Source: Parcubacteria group bacterium (GTDB lineage: Bacteria > Patescibacteriota > Minisyncoccia > Portnoybacterales > UBA2143). Taken from it: a DNA stretch of 48,905 nt. Both the position numbers and the translations under genes were made by a program. The notes under the pieces are model-generated. The model was not told where the DNA came from. It ran no database searches and worked only from the letters and a program-made list of their open reading frames with translations. Shown here piece after piece: positions 31,886 through 42,589 of this stretch (its first letter is position 1; each line of letters opens with the position of its first letter). Location of the stretch: assembly GCA_002685955.1 (NCBI GenBank), contig NYYU01000047.1:1-48905 (forward strand). The letters are read 5' to 3'.

Positions 31886-33304
31886 ATGCAGCAAACAAAA
31901 GCAATCTTTATTTTAATAATCCTGGTTTTATTCTTAATATTAATCGCATCTAATCAGGCTAAGGTCTGGGGCGGTGATGCTTATTTACCCAAAGCCGACT
32001 TAATTAAAGGCAGTACTCCCCAAGTATATATTTTAGAAAATGGAGTTCGTCATTGGATTCCTGATCCGGAAACTTTTGATCATTTTAGATTTAAGTGGCA
32101 GAATATTAAAACTTATTCTAATTCGGTTGTGGCCGGCTATCCTTTGGGAGAGGATTGGGATAAGTATGATGATTATCCCGAAGGGTCTCTTTTAAGGGGT
32201 TCCGGTTCAGCTGTTTATTTGATTGAATTAGGTAAGCGTCGCTGGATTCCTAACCCAGCCACTTTTGAGGGTAATAATTTTGGCTGGAGATATATTATTG
32301 ATATTGATCAAGATGATTTAGAAAATATTGATCAAGGGGATAATTTGACTTTATCAGAGTCAAACAGATATCCAGAAACCGCCATTTTGGGTGGACCAAA
32401 CCAGAATGAGATTTTGGATAATGGGCGAGTTGAATTTAGATATACCGGGACTAATCCTTTAGGAGAAAATAGCGAGCTTGATTTTGAAACTTATTTAGCT
32501 GGTCATGATACTGATTGGATTAATCAAGGCGCTGATTATACTGAAGAGTATGGTTTAGAAGAGGGTGGTCAATATACTTTTTTTGTCCGGTCTAAGAATG
32601 AGCAAGGATATTATGACCCCAGTCCAGCTTCGGTTAGCTTTCAATTAGGTGTTTCTGCTTACTATCAGAAAGTGGAAATCAGCAATGTTAATGCCAAGGA
32701 AAGTAATTTTACCGATGATTATTTAGAATTACGCAACGATGGAGACGAAACAATTAATATTACTGGTTGGACCTTATCCAGCGATACGGAAACAAAGACT
32801 TTTTCTAAGGCAATTAAGAGGTTGAAATATCCTTTTTCTAGCGGTACTGAAGTCAATATTGAATTAGCTGATGGAGATCAAGCGGTTGTTTCAATGGGGG
32901 TAAGTCCGGATGGAATTAATTTTTTGACTAATAAATGTACTGGTTATTTAGATCAATCAGATCAATATGATCCTTCTTTGGATGAACATTGTCCTGATTT
33001 AATCAATTCAGAATACGATCATTTATCAAATGCTTGTCAGAGCTTTATTAATAATTTAAGCAGCTGCGAAATACCGGATTATTCTGATGATTTAGTGATT
33101 ATCATTGATAGCGAATGTACTGGATTCTTAAATGAGACATTTAATTATGGTCAATGTTATTCAGATTATTATCAGGATATAGATTTTCTTGAGGATGAAT
33201 GGCGGATTTTTCTAAATATGTCGATTGACTTTTTGGATGATGATAACGATACCATTATTCTAAAAGACAAATCTGGCTTGGTGGTTGATCGATATTCTTA
33301 TTAA
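31886..33304 (+). CDS. Secreted protein with two WIP repeats and a lamin-tail domain
   Basis: Probable cell-surface protein of 472 residues. An N-terminal hydrophobic signal or anchor (about 7-22) is followed by two copies of a roughly 38-residue repeat (37-75 and 99-137) with the pattern VYxxExGxRxWIPxPxTF. An immunoglobulin- or fibronectin-like beta region (about 160-250) and a C-terminal lamin-tail domain (VEISNVNAKESNFTDDYLEL to DKSGLVVDRYSY) come next. A six-cysteine, Asp-rich insert lies within the last domain and could bind metal or form disulphides. Such proteins are common on Patescibacteria surfaces. The ligand is unknown. Confidence 0.75.
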   Translation: MQQTKAIFILIILVLFLILIASNQAKVWGGDAYLPKADLIKGSTPQVYILENGVRHWIPDPETFDHFRFKWQNIKTYSNSVVAGYPLGEDWDKYDDYPEGSLLRGSGSAVYLIELGKRRWIPNPATFEGNNFGWRYIIDIDQDDLENIDQGDNLTLSESNRYPETAILGGPNQNEILDNGRVEFRYTGTNPLGENSELDFETYLAGHDTDWINQGADYTEEYGLEEGGQYTFFVRSKNEQGYYDPSPASVSFQLGVSAYYQKVEISNVNAKESNFTDDYLELRNDGDETINITGWTLSSDTETKTFSKAIKRLKYPFSSGTEVNIELADGDQAVVSMGVSPDGINFLTNKCTGYLDQSDQYDPSLDEHCPDLINSEYDHLSNACQSFINNLSSCEIPDYSDDLVIIIDSECTGFLNETFNYGQCYSDYYQDIDFLEDEWRIFLNMSIDFLDDDNDTIILKDKSGLVVDRYSY

Positions 33305-33319
33305 TTCTATAATGAAAAT

Positions 33320-33931
33320 ATGAATAAGATTTTAAAAATAGCTGGGTTAATCTTTTTAATCATTTTAGCAGTTTTTGCTATTAGGTTTTTGATTGGCGGA
33401 AGTGAAGATGATTGGATTTGTCTTGATGATCAATGGGTTAAACATGGCGCGCCTAGTAATGCGCCGCCTGAAACGGGCTGTGGAGAGATTAATAGTTTTG
33501 CTGATTGCGCTAAAGCCGGTTATCCAGTCATGGAAAGCTATCCTAGGCAGTGTCGAGCTTCTGGAGACAAGGTATTTGTTGAAGATATTGGCAATGAGAT
33601 GGAAAAAATGGATTTGATTATTATCAGTTATCCTCGGCCCAATCAAGCGATAGAAAGTCCTTTGGATATAGAGGGGCAGGCTAGGGGCTCATGGTTTTTT
33701 GAAGGAGACTTTCCAGTTGTTTTAACGGATTGGGATGGTTTAATTATTGCTGAAGGATATGCCATGGCTCAAGGTAATTGGATGACTGAAGATTTTGTAG
33801 AATTTAAAGCAAGGTTTGATTTTAAAAAGCCTCAATTATATGATAACGGAACTTTGATTTTAAGAAGAGATAATCCTTCTGGATTGCCTGAGAATGATGA
33901 TGCGCTGGAAGTGCCAATATTTTTTAAATAA
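33320..33931 (+). CDS. Secreted Gmad2-domain protein
   Basis: A 203-residue protein with a signal anchor (about 5-25). The Cys-rich middle (residues 32-85: DWICLDDQWVKHGAPSNAPP, FADCAKAGYPVMESYPRQC) has four cysteines in a C-C-C-C order. The C-terminal Gmad2 immunoglobulin-like domain shows IESPLDIEGQARGSWFFEGDFP, ADGNW-type and MTEDFVEFKARFDF phrases. It is likely extracellular and perhaps binds the envelope. It follows the lamin-tail gene by 15 bases, and a terminator follows at 33959. Confidence 0.8.
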   Translation: MNKILKIAGLIFLIILAVFAIRFLIGGSEDDWICLDDQWVKHGAPSNAPPETGCGEINSFADCAKAGYPVMESYPRQCRASGDKVFVEDIGNEMEKMDLIIISYPRPNQAIESPLDIEGQARGSWFFEGDFPVVLTDWDGLIIAEGYAMAQGNWMTEDFVEFKARFDFKKPQLYDNGTLILRRDNPSGLPENDDALEVPIFFK

Positions 33932-33958
33932 GGTTTAGTGAGCATTTCTATTTTAAAA

Positions 33959-33983
33959 GGCCAGTTAATACTGGCTTTTTTGT
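33959..33983 (+). terminator. Terminator after the Gmad2 gene
   Basis: GGCCAG-TTAATA-CTGGC followed by TTTTTTG, ending the ligA to Gmad2 unit. Confidence 0.85.
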
Positions 33984-34059
33984 TTTAGAAAATATTAATT
34001 TAGAACCTTTTACTTTATCTGTTTTTTTAAATATTGATTAGCTTGTTTTTGAAAAAAAT

Positions 34060-34140
34060 CGCCAGTTTGGCGGCTTTTTAATGCGGGGTTACTCGGCCTG
34101 CCCGCCATGCTAGCGCAAGCGTTGCAGGCGGGGATAATCC
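34060..34140. repeat. Hairpins in the gap between the Gmad2 gene and the CopG-type gene
   Basis: CGCC-AGTTT-GGCG with a T-rich tail (34060-34079) is followed by a GC palindrome CCTGCCCGCC...GGCGGGG (34097-34133) around GCTAGCGCAAGC. The GC element resembles the centres of repeats C and D (AAGCGTTGC phrase). No gene is seen in 33932-34178. Confidence 0.6.
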
Positions 34141-34178
34141 TCCAAAGGCGGACAAGTAGGAAAACTTTTAGGGAAAAG

Positions 34179-34442
34179 TTATTTTATAAAAAGTTCCTTA
34201 GCAATATATTGTTTAATTAGAGATTGATATGGCACTTGCAAGGCGTTAGCTCTTTCTTTAAGGCGGACTAAAATATATTCTGGCAGTCTAATAGAGATAG
34301 AGCGAGAGCTTGGTTTTAAGTTACTAAAAGAAACTGATTCAAAATCATCAGCTTTAAAATATTCGTTAAGATTAACTTTAGACCAAAAATCTCTTTCTTG
34401 ATCTTCATTTTTAAATTTTGGAATCTTAAGTTTTTTGTTCAT
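34179..34442 (-). CDS. CopG-type ribbon-helix-helix antitoxin, apparently orphan
   Basis: An 87-residue protein. The N-terminus IPKFKNEDQERDFWSK and the C-terminal ribbon-helix-helix SRSISIRLPEYILVRLKERANALQVPYQSLIKQYIAKEL match the CopG-type antitoxins that normally pair with BrnT-like toxins. No toxin gene lies next to it: the upstream gene is a P-loop kinase and the downstream gap holds hairpins only. It may bind its own promoter region. Calling it an antitoxin is by family only. Confidence 0.75.
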   Translation of the reverse strand: MNKKLKIPKFKNEDQERDFWSKVNLNEYFKADDFESVSFSNLKPSSRSISIRLPEYILVRLKERANALQVPYQSLIKQYIAKELFIK

Positions 34443-34494
34443 ATAAGTGTTTTTCTTTTTTATTTAAGCTTCGAGCCGAGTTTTCTTTTTAATA

Positions 34495-35058
34495 TTAATG
34501 ATTTTTAGTGATACATTTTCTGATACTCTTTAGACCCGGACGATAACCCTTTAATGTCGAGACTTTCATAGTGGGAGCATTAATTGATGGTGGCTCCCAT
34601 TTTCCAGCAGGTAAAAACTCACCAGTTTTTTTGAAATGAGTAACTCTATTATCACCGTGGTAAAATTCTCTTTTGGGGTCATCTAATCCTCTCTTTAAAT
34701 GACGTTTTGCAGCTATTTGAGCATCAACAATGCAGATGATAATGAAAATGTCAGCATACTTTTTAAATTCAGTAATTTCTGGTTTCCATACTTTATGTTG
34801 AAACGCGGCTTCAGCAATTACAGAGACATTATTTGATAAAAGAAACTTAATGTTCTTGAAAAATATTCCTGTTGCAATTTTATTAGTTTCTTTTGGAAGT
34901 TTATCGTGTTTAATGTTAAATGTGCTTACATAACCTTCTTTTATTTCATCGCGATTTACAACTGGAAAATAAATAAGTTTACTCAGCTCTTTGGAAAGTG
35001 TGGTTTTACCTGAACCTGGTCGACCTGTAATAATGATTAATTTTGGTTTATGTTTCAT
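34495..35058 (-). CDS. P-loop kinase / AAA_33-type ATPase
   Basis: A predicted nucleotide-binding kinase of 187 residues. The Walker A is GRPGSGKTTLSKEL (12-25). VVNRDEIKEGYV follows and resembles the substrate-binding region of zeta-toxin-like and other small kinases. The later R-x-x-K-R stretch (AAKRHLKRGLDDPKREFYHG) could be the LID. The substrate is unknown. The minus-strand TATAAT (35070-35065) lies six bases before the ATG, suggesting a leaderless transcript. Unrelated genes lie around it. Confidence 0.65.
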   Translation of the reverse strand: MKHKPKLIIITGRPGSGKTTLSKELSKLIYFPVVNRDEIKEGYVSTFNIKHDKLPKETNKIATGIFFKNIKFLLSNNVSVIAEAAFQHKVWKPEITEFKKYADIFIIICIVDAQIAAKRHLKRGLDDPKREFYHGDNRVTHFKKTGEFLPAGKWEPPSINAPTMKVSTLKGYRPGLKSIRKCITKNH

Positions 35059-35081
35059 ATTTTAATTATACCACCGAAAAT

Positions 35082-35104
35082 AAAAATCTCCCAATCAAGG
35101 GGAG
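35082..35104 (-). terminator. Terminator after the tRNA cluster
   Basis: On the minus strand CTCCC-CTTGATT-GGGAG is followed by ATTTTTA. It lies 15 bases after tRNA-Asp and just before the kinase promoter. Confidence 0.75.
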
Positions 35105-35118
35105 GTTTTTATCTCATC

Positions 35119-35197
35119 TGGCGGGGATGATGGGATTTGAACCCATGATCTCCTGCGTGACAAGCAGGCGCATTGGACCGGACTATGCTACATCCCC
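35119..35197 (-). tRNA. tRNA-Asp (anticodon GTC), CCA encoded
   Basis: The minus-strand cloverleaf has acceptor GGGGATG/CATCCCC, D stem GCAT/ATGC, anticodon stem CCTGC/GCAGG with loop TTGTCAC, and T stem ATGGG/CCCAT. The sequence GCCA follows, so this gene encodes its CCA end while the other tRNAs here do not. Confidence 0.94.
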
Positions 35198-35204
35198 ATT
35201 TCAG

Positions 35205-35277
35205 TAGCGGCGGAGGGATTTGAACCCCCGACCCATCGGTTATGATCCGATCGCTCTAACCACTGAGCTACGCCGCC
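35205..35277 (-). tRNA. tRNA-Met (anticodon CAT), elongator (or Ile2)
   Basis: Acceptor GGCGGCG/CGCCGCT pairs fully (first pair G-U), anticodon stem ATCGG/CCGAT, loop ATCATAA, T loop TTCAAAT. The paired 1-72 end and the lack of initiator features argue for elongator Met. A tRNA-Ile whose C34 becomes lysidine cannot be excluded. No CCA is encoded. Confidence 0.9.
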
Positions 35278-35287
35278 ATTTTAATTA

Positions 35288-35971
35288 TTAATACTTTTTT
35301 CTTTGTGCAAGAGCATTAATTAATCCATGAATTTTGTGTTGTAAATCTGAGCTTTTACGTATTCTTATATGTAAAGTTCCGTAATAATTATCGTGATTTT
35401 TATAGATTTTTTTATTTTTAACTTTTCTTAAAGTAACTTTGGTAAATTGATTTTCTGGAATATTAGTTATTCTTGACCAATATTTTTCTACTTTTTTGAC
35501 TCTATTTTTATGTATCTGATTTATACCTACGTGTAACGATAATCTTTTTTTATCAATATTTAATATATTTTTAAACCAGAATATTATAAATTTTATCATT
35601 TTTGGATCAGAGTTTCCAAAGCCAGAAATATGCCATTTTCTATTTCCTTCGCCCCAATATAATGCTATTCCAGCTATTAATATATCTTTTCTGCTTAATT
35701 TTTTAATTTGATCAAACCCTTCTTTTTCAAGCTCTTTTACTTTTTTTAAATATTTCTTTCTTTGTATTTTAGCTCCTTTTATTCTTCCTTTGTATCCTCC
35801 CTTCAGTTGTTTTTCATCGAGTAGCGCTATCTGATTTCTTGTGAGTTGAATATCTCTACACCAAATACTTACACTGCTTTTTGATACCTTAAGTTTTTTA
35901 GCAATTTCCTTTATGCTTTGTCCTTTCTGACGTAATCCTCTAGCTTTAATTTTCTCTTTAAATTTTGCCAT
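35288..35971 (-). CDS. HTH protein, possibly related to LAGLIDADG homing endonucleases, inside a tRNA cluster
   Basis: A basic 227-residue protein. Residues about 10-40 form a helix-turn-helix (GQSIKEIAKKLKVSKSSVSIWC). The rest has a pattern (ALYWGEGNRK 104-111, FGNSDPKMIKFIIFWFKNIL) that I associate with LAGLIDADG-related endonuclease-like proteins; this is a tentative recognition. It has a strong AGGAGG seven bases before the ATG, unlike most genes here, and its own promoter. It lies between the intron-split tRNA-fMet and tRNA-Met/tRNA-Asp, all on the same strand. This suggests a mobile gene. An HTH transcription factor is the alternative. Confidence 0.55.
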   Translation of the reverse strand: MAKFKEKIKARGLRQKGQSIKEIAKKLKVSKSSVSIWCRDIQLTRNQIALLDEKQLKGGYKGRIKGAKIQRKKYLKKVKELEKEGFDQIKKLSRKDILIAGIALYWGEGNRKWHISGFGNSDPKMIKFIIFWFKNILNIDKKRLSLHVGINQIHKNRVKKVEKYWSRITNIPENQFTKVTLRKVKNKKIYKNHDNYYGTLHIRIRKSSDLQHKIHGLINALAQRKKY

Positions 35972-35976
35972 AAATA

Positions 35977-36017
35977 AACCTCCTATTATTAGATATATTT
36001 ATATTATACAGGAGGTT
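35977..36017 (-). promoter_or_regulatory. Inverted repeat AGGAGGTT/AACCTCCT around the HTH gene start
   Basis: AACCTCCT (minus strand 36017-36010) lies between the -35 and -10 boxes. AGGAGGTT (35984-35977) is the Shine-Dalgarno site of the gene. They could be an operator for the HTH protein or, in read-through RNA, a helix hiding the ribosome site. Confidence 0.5.
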
Positions 36018-36031
36018 CGAAAATTATTCAA
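36003..36031 (-). promoter_or_regulatory. Promoter of the HTH gene
   Basis: On the minus strand: TTGAAT (36031-36026), 17 bases, TATAAT (36008-36003). Confidence 0.7.
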
Positions 36032-36053
36032 TTGTTAACTGTGCATAATTTTG

Positions 36054-36330
36054 TTGCGGGGGCCGGATTCGAACCGGCAACCTCGAGGTTCATGCATATT
36101 AACCATTTGTTTCCGAATGGATTGGACCATACCATCTACCTAATTAATATATTAGGCAGTTCCCATTATGGCCTCTGAACCTTGTCACCTAAGGCGACCT
36201 TGGCTGCTGATTACCGAGAATTAATCCTAACGGCTTCCCAGCAGTTTAGAGAATTTTTCCACAAAATGTTACCATTCTGGGCCACAATTTAACTTATGGG
36301 CCTCGCGAGCTTCCATTGCTCCACCCCGCC
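36054..36330 (-). tRNA. Initiator tRNA-fMet (CAT) interrupted by a group I intron
   Basis: Exon 1 runs 36330-36296 and exon 2 runs 36090-36054 on the minus strand. Joined they give acceptor GGCGGGG/CCCCGCA with no 1-72 pair (G1 facing A72), D stem GAGC/GCTC, anticodon stem CGAGG/CCTCG, loop CCCATAA and T stem GCCGG/CCGGC. The unpaired end and the GGTGGAGC and CCGGCCCCCGCAA phrases mark an initiator. Two oddities: position 33 is C instead of the near-universal U, and the third of the usual three G-C pairs in the anticodon stem is A29-U41. The intron sits after U36. No CCA is encoded. Confidence 0.88.
36091..36295 (-). ncRNA. Group I intron (tRNA type) in tRNA-fMet
   Basis: A 205-base intron. 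The exon ends in U and the intron ends in G, as group I splicing requires. GTGG at intron bases 11-14 pairs with exon CCAT to form P1 with a U-G pair at the cut. Core elements follow in order: P (ACTGCTGGGAAGCC, about 36244-36231), Q (AATCAGCAGCCAAGG, about 36211-36197), R (GGTTCAGAGGCCATAA, about 36180-36165) and S (AGATGGTATGGTCC, about 36136-36123). There are P8-like (CCTAAT...ATTAGG) and P9-like (CCATT...AATGG) hairpins. It encodes no protein. The subgroup (IC3 is usual for tRNA) is inferred. Confidence 0.88.
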
Positions 36331-36335
36331 TCGCT

Positions 36336-36364
36336 ATTATATATCATAAATTATCTTATGGCAA
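36336..36364 (-). promoter_or_regulatory. Promoter of intron-containing tRNA-fMet
   Basis: On the minus strand TTGCCA (36364-36359), a 17-base spacer, TATAAT (36341-36336), placing the start near the tRNA 5' end at 36330. Confidence 0.8.
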
Positions 36365-36366
36365 GC

Positions 36367-36395
36367 TTGCTTTGATGGGATAGATATAGTAAAAT
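36367..36395 (+). promoter_or_regulatory. Promoter of the pheS-pheT unit
   Basis: TTGCTT (36367-36372), 17 bases, TAAAAT (36390-36395). The predicted start is about four bases before the ATG at 36406. It is back to back with the tRNA-fMet promoter. Confidence 0.6.
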
Positions 36396-36405
36396 ATAAA
36401 TAGAT

Positions 36406-36792
36406 ATGAACTTACCGGTATACTTAGCGGGATTGGTTTTAGCTAGTTTGTTAGCCAGTGTTTGTTTGGTGGCTATTTTAATTTACTTTAACCCTTTTTC
36501 ATCTGATTCTTCTGTTTTCATTTTATTCTACTTAACTTTGTTCATTAGTACGGCTGGTTTTTTTACTTTAACTGGCTGGTTGATTCGGCGTTTTTCTTTT
36601 AAAAGAAAAATTCAATTGTCAACTAACCGATTAATCCACTATTTAGAGATTTCTTTTCGCCAAGGTCTGTTTTTGGCAGTTATTTTAATCGCCGTTTTAA
36701 TCTTACAAAGTCAGCGTATTTTAGCTTGGTGGTATTTATTAATCTTAGTTAGTATTGTTGGTTCAGCTGAATGGTGGCTAGCCAGAAAATAA
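36406..36792 (+). CDS. Small membrane protein upstream of pheS
   Basis: A 128-residue protein with about four hydrophobic helices (roughly 5-28, 36-60, 86-101, 106-122) and short basic loops (RRFSFKRKIQ). I do not recognise its family. It is the first gene after a good promoter and ends seven bases before pheS, so it shares the transcript with pheS and pheT. An envelope protein by composition; nothing points to tRNA charging. Confidence 0.6.
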   Translation: MNLPVYLAGLVLASLLASVCLVAILIYFNPFSSDSSVFILFYLTLFISTAGFFTLTGWLIRRFSFKRKIQLSTNRLIHYLEISFRQGLFLAVILIAVLILQSQRILAWWYLLILVSIVGSAEWWLARK

Positions 36793-36799
36793 TTTAAAC

Positions 36800-37774
36800 A
36801 TGCTTAAACAATTAAAACAAAAAGCGATAGCAGAGATTAAGCAGGCAGGGGATTTAAATTCTTTGGAAAAAGTCTTTCGTCAGTATCTTGGTCGCAAGGG
36901 AGAGTTGACCCAAGTTTTGCGTTCCTTGAAGGATTTGTCAGCTAAAGAACGAGCCACTCAAGGCAAACTGGCTAATCAAATAAAAAAAGAAATAGAGAAT
37001 ATTTTAGAGCAAAAAAAATACAAAATACGAGATACAAAATACGAGCTACCAAAAGAGTGGCTTGATGTGACTGCGCCCGGTGTTCCTATGCCTCAAGGCC
37101 ATCTTCATCCGATTACTTTAGTCCAGCGTCAGGTTGAAGAGATTTTTCAATCAATGGGATTTACCGTGGCTAATGGTCCGGAAGTGGAAACTGATTATTA
37201 CAATTTTGATGCTTTGAATGTGCCTAAGAATCATCCGGCTCGGGATCTTTGGGATACTTTTTGGTTAAAGGATTTAGACTTGCTTTTAAGAACTCATACT
37301 TCGCCGGTGCAGGCGCGCTATATGGAAAAGAATAATCCGCCTTTGAGAATTATTGTTCCCGGTCGCTGTTATCGTCATGAGGCAACTGATGCTTCGCATG
37401 ATGTGATTTTCCATCAAGTGGAAGGATTGATGGTTGGCTCAGATGTTTCCGCCGCTAATTTTAAAGGAGTGATTGAAGAGTTTTTTAAGCAATTTTATCA
37501 TACTGATGTTAAAATTCGCTTGCGTCCCAGCTATTTTCCTTTTGTTGAACCGGGCTTTGAAGTTGATGTTAAAAGAAAAGGCAAGAACTGGCTGGAAATC
37601 ATGGGGGCGGGCATGGTTCATCCTAATGTCTTTAAAACAGTTGGGTATAAGGCAAATAATTATCAGGGATTTGCTTTTGGCATTGGCTTAGACCGTTTAG
37701 CTATGATTAAATACCAAATTGACGATATTCGCTTACTATTTACCAATGATTTAAGACTTTTAAAACAGTTCTAA
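36800..37774 (+). CDS. pheS: Phenylalanyl-tRNA synthetase alpha subunit with a repeat-encoded segment
   Basis: Catalytic class II subunit of the (alpha-beta)2 enzyme. An N-terminal coiled coil (about 1-70) is followed by the core: LHPITLVQRQVEEIFQSMGF, GPEVETDYYNFDALN, HPARDLWDTFW, LRTHTSPVQ, PGRCYRHEATDASH, FEVDVKRKGKNWLEIMGAGMVHP and the C-terminal FGIGLDRLAMIKY. Residues 74-83, in the hinge between the coiled coil and the catalytic domain, come from the ATACGAG-type repeat also present in gatA. Length 324 is near normal. pheT begins two bases later. Confidence 0.97.
   Translation: MLKQLKQKAIAEIKQAGDLNSLEKVFRQYLGRKGELTQVLRSLKDLSAKERATQGKLANQIKKEIENILEQKKYKIRDTKYELPKEWLDVTAPGVPMPQGHLHPITLVQRQVEEIFQSMGFTVANGPEVETDYYNFDALNVPKNHPARDLWDTFWLKDLDLLLRTHTSPVQARYMEKNNPPLRIIVPGRCYRHEATDASHDVIFHQVEGLMVGSDVSAANFKGVIEEFFKQFYHTDVKIRLRPSYFPFVEPGFEVDVKRKGKNWLEIMGAGMVHPNVFKTVGYKANNYQGFAFGIGLDRLAMIKYQIDDIRLLFTNDLRLLKQF
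37019..37049 (+). repeat. ATACGAG-type repeat (family R5) in frame inside pheS
   Basis: TACAAAATACGAGATAC and AAAATACGAGCTAC are two units read as Y-K-I-R-D-T-K-Y-E-L. The gatA copy uses the same frame for YEL and RDTK. Confidence 0.82.
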
Positions 37775-37776
37775 CT

Positions 37777-41660
<3,884 letters not shown>

Positions 41661-41669
41661 TCTTGAAAC

Positions 41670-41698
41670 TTGACACTGTCATAGAATTAGAATAATGT
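41670..41698 (+). promoter_or_regulatory. Candidate promoter of secE-nusG-rplK
   Basis: TTGACA (41670-41675), 17 bases, TAATGT (41693-41698). The leader would be under 30 bases. Confidence 0.55.
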
Positions 41699-41727
41699 AA
41701 GGGCAATGCCCTTGAGGGGTTTTTTAA
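41699..41727 (+). terminator. Hairpin with T run between gyrB and secE
   Basis: AAGGGC-AAT-GCCCTT is followed by GAGGGG and TTTTTT. It may end gyrB transcription or attenuate secE; the predicted secE start site falls inside it. Confidence 0.5.
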
Positions 41728-41731
41728 ATAA

Positions 41732-41932
41732 ATGAAAATTAATCAATTACCTAAAAAAGCGATAAAGTTTCTTAAGGAAGTCCGTCTGGAACTAAAACGG
41801 GTCACTTGGCCTACCCGCCAAGACACCATTAAGCATACTTTGCTTGTTATTGGCTTGACTCTGGCCGTAGCAGCTTTTCTAGGCGGTCTGGACTTTTTGT
41901 TCGGTTGGTTATTAAATGAATTTATTTTGTAA
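41732..41932 (+). CDS. secE: Protein translocase subunit SecE
   Basis: Essential small partner that clamps SecY. The 66 residues show the SecE amphipathic segment FLKEVRLELKRVTWPTRQDTIKHT and one membrane helix (about 38-62). It is the minimal one-helix form. It precedes nusG as in nearly all bacteria, but about 107 bases of palindromes separate the two. Confidence 0.95.
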   Translation: MKINQLPKKAIKFLKEVRLELKRVTWPTRQDTIKHTLLVIGLTLAVAAFLGGLDFLFGWLLNEFIL

Positions 41933-41940
41933 GGGCTTGC

Positions 41941-42035
41941 TCTGGTCGCCCCAGGCGACCAGATAGCAAACCTTAGTCGCCTGAGGCGACTGATAATTTT
42001 GTAACTAAATTTATTTCATAAATTTAGACAAAACA
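41941..42035. repeat. Palindromes between secE and nusG (family R6)
   Basis: TCTGGTCGCC/GGCGACCAGA (41941-41963) and AGTCGCC/GGCGACT (41975-41991) are two perfect hairpins. GATAATTTTGTAACTAAATT and TAAATTTAGACAAAAC follow. Similar sequence (GGCGACTGATAATTTT) precedes rplK. Confidence 0.7.
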
Positions 42036-42039
42036 AATC

Positions 42040-42582
42040 ATGCCTAAACAAATACAACAAGGGAGAAATTGGTATGTGCTCCATACATATTCTGGCTATG
42101 AAGAGGCGGTCGCCCGTAATTTAAAGCAGCGTATTGAATCAATGAATATGGAGGATAAGATTTTTAGTATTTTAGTGCCGACTGAAAAAAAGATTAAGAT
42201 TAAGAAAGGCAAGCGAGTGATTGAAGAAGAAAAAGTTTATCCTGGATATGTCTTGGTTGAAATGATTGTGACTGATGATTCTTGGTATGTAGTTAGGAAT
42301 ACTCCTCGAGTGACTGGGTTTATCGGCGCCGGGACAGTGCCCACGCCTGTTGCACCCGATGAAATTAAATCATTGCAAAAACGGATGGGCGTGGAAGAGC
42401 CTAAATACAAAATTGATGTGGTTATTGGTGATTTGGTTAAAATTATTGATGGTCCTTTTAAGGATTTTGACGGTAAGATTTCTGAAATTGATGAGAAAAA
42501 AGGCAAGATTAAAGTTTTGGTTTCTGTGTTTGGTCGAGAAACTCCAGTAGAATTAGACTTTTTACAAGTTAAAAAGATCTGA
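42040..42582 (+). CDS. nusG: Transcription termination/antitermination protein NusG
   Basis: Transcription elongation factor that links RNA polymerase to Rho or S10. The NGN domain is clear (NWYVLHTYSGYEEAVARNLKQRIESMNM, VYPGYVLVEMIVTDDSWYVVRNTPRVTGFIG), and the KOW domain is VKIIDGPFKDFDGKISEIDEKKGKIKVLVSVFGR. It has 180 residues, normal. It follows secE and precedes rplK. Confidence 0.97.
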   Translation: MPKQIQQGRNWYVLHTYSGYEEAVARNLKQRIESMNMEDKIFSILVPTEKKIKIKKGKRVIEEEKVYPGYVLVEMIVTDDSWYVVRNTPRVTGFIGAGTVPTPVAPDEIKSLQKRMGVEEPKYKIDVVIGDLVKIIDGPFKDFDGKISEIDEKKGKIKVLVSVFGRETPVELDFLQVKKI

Positions 42583-42589
42583 TGTAGCC

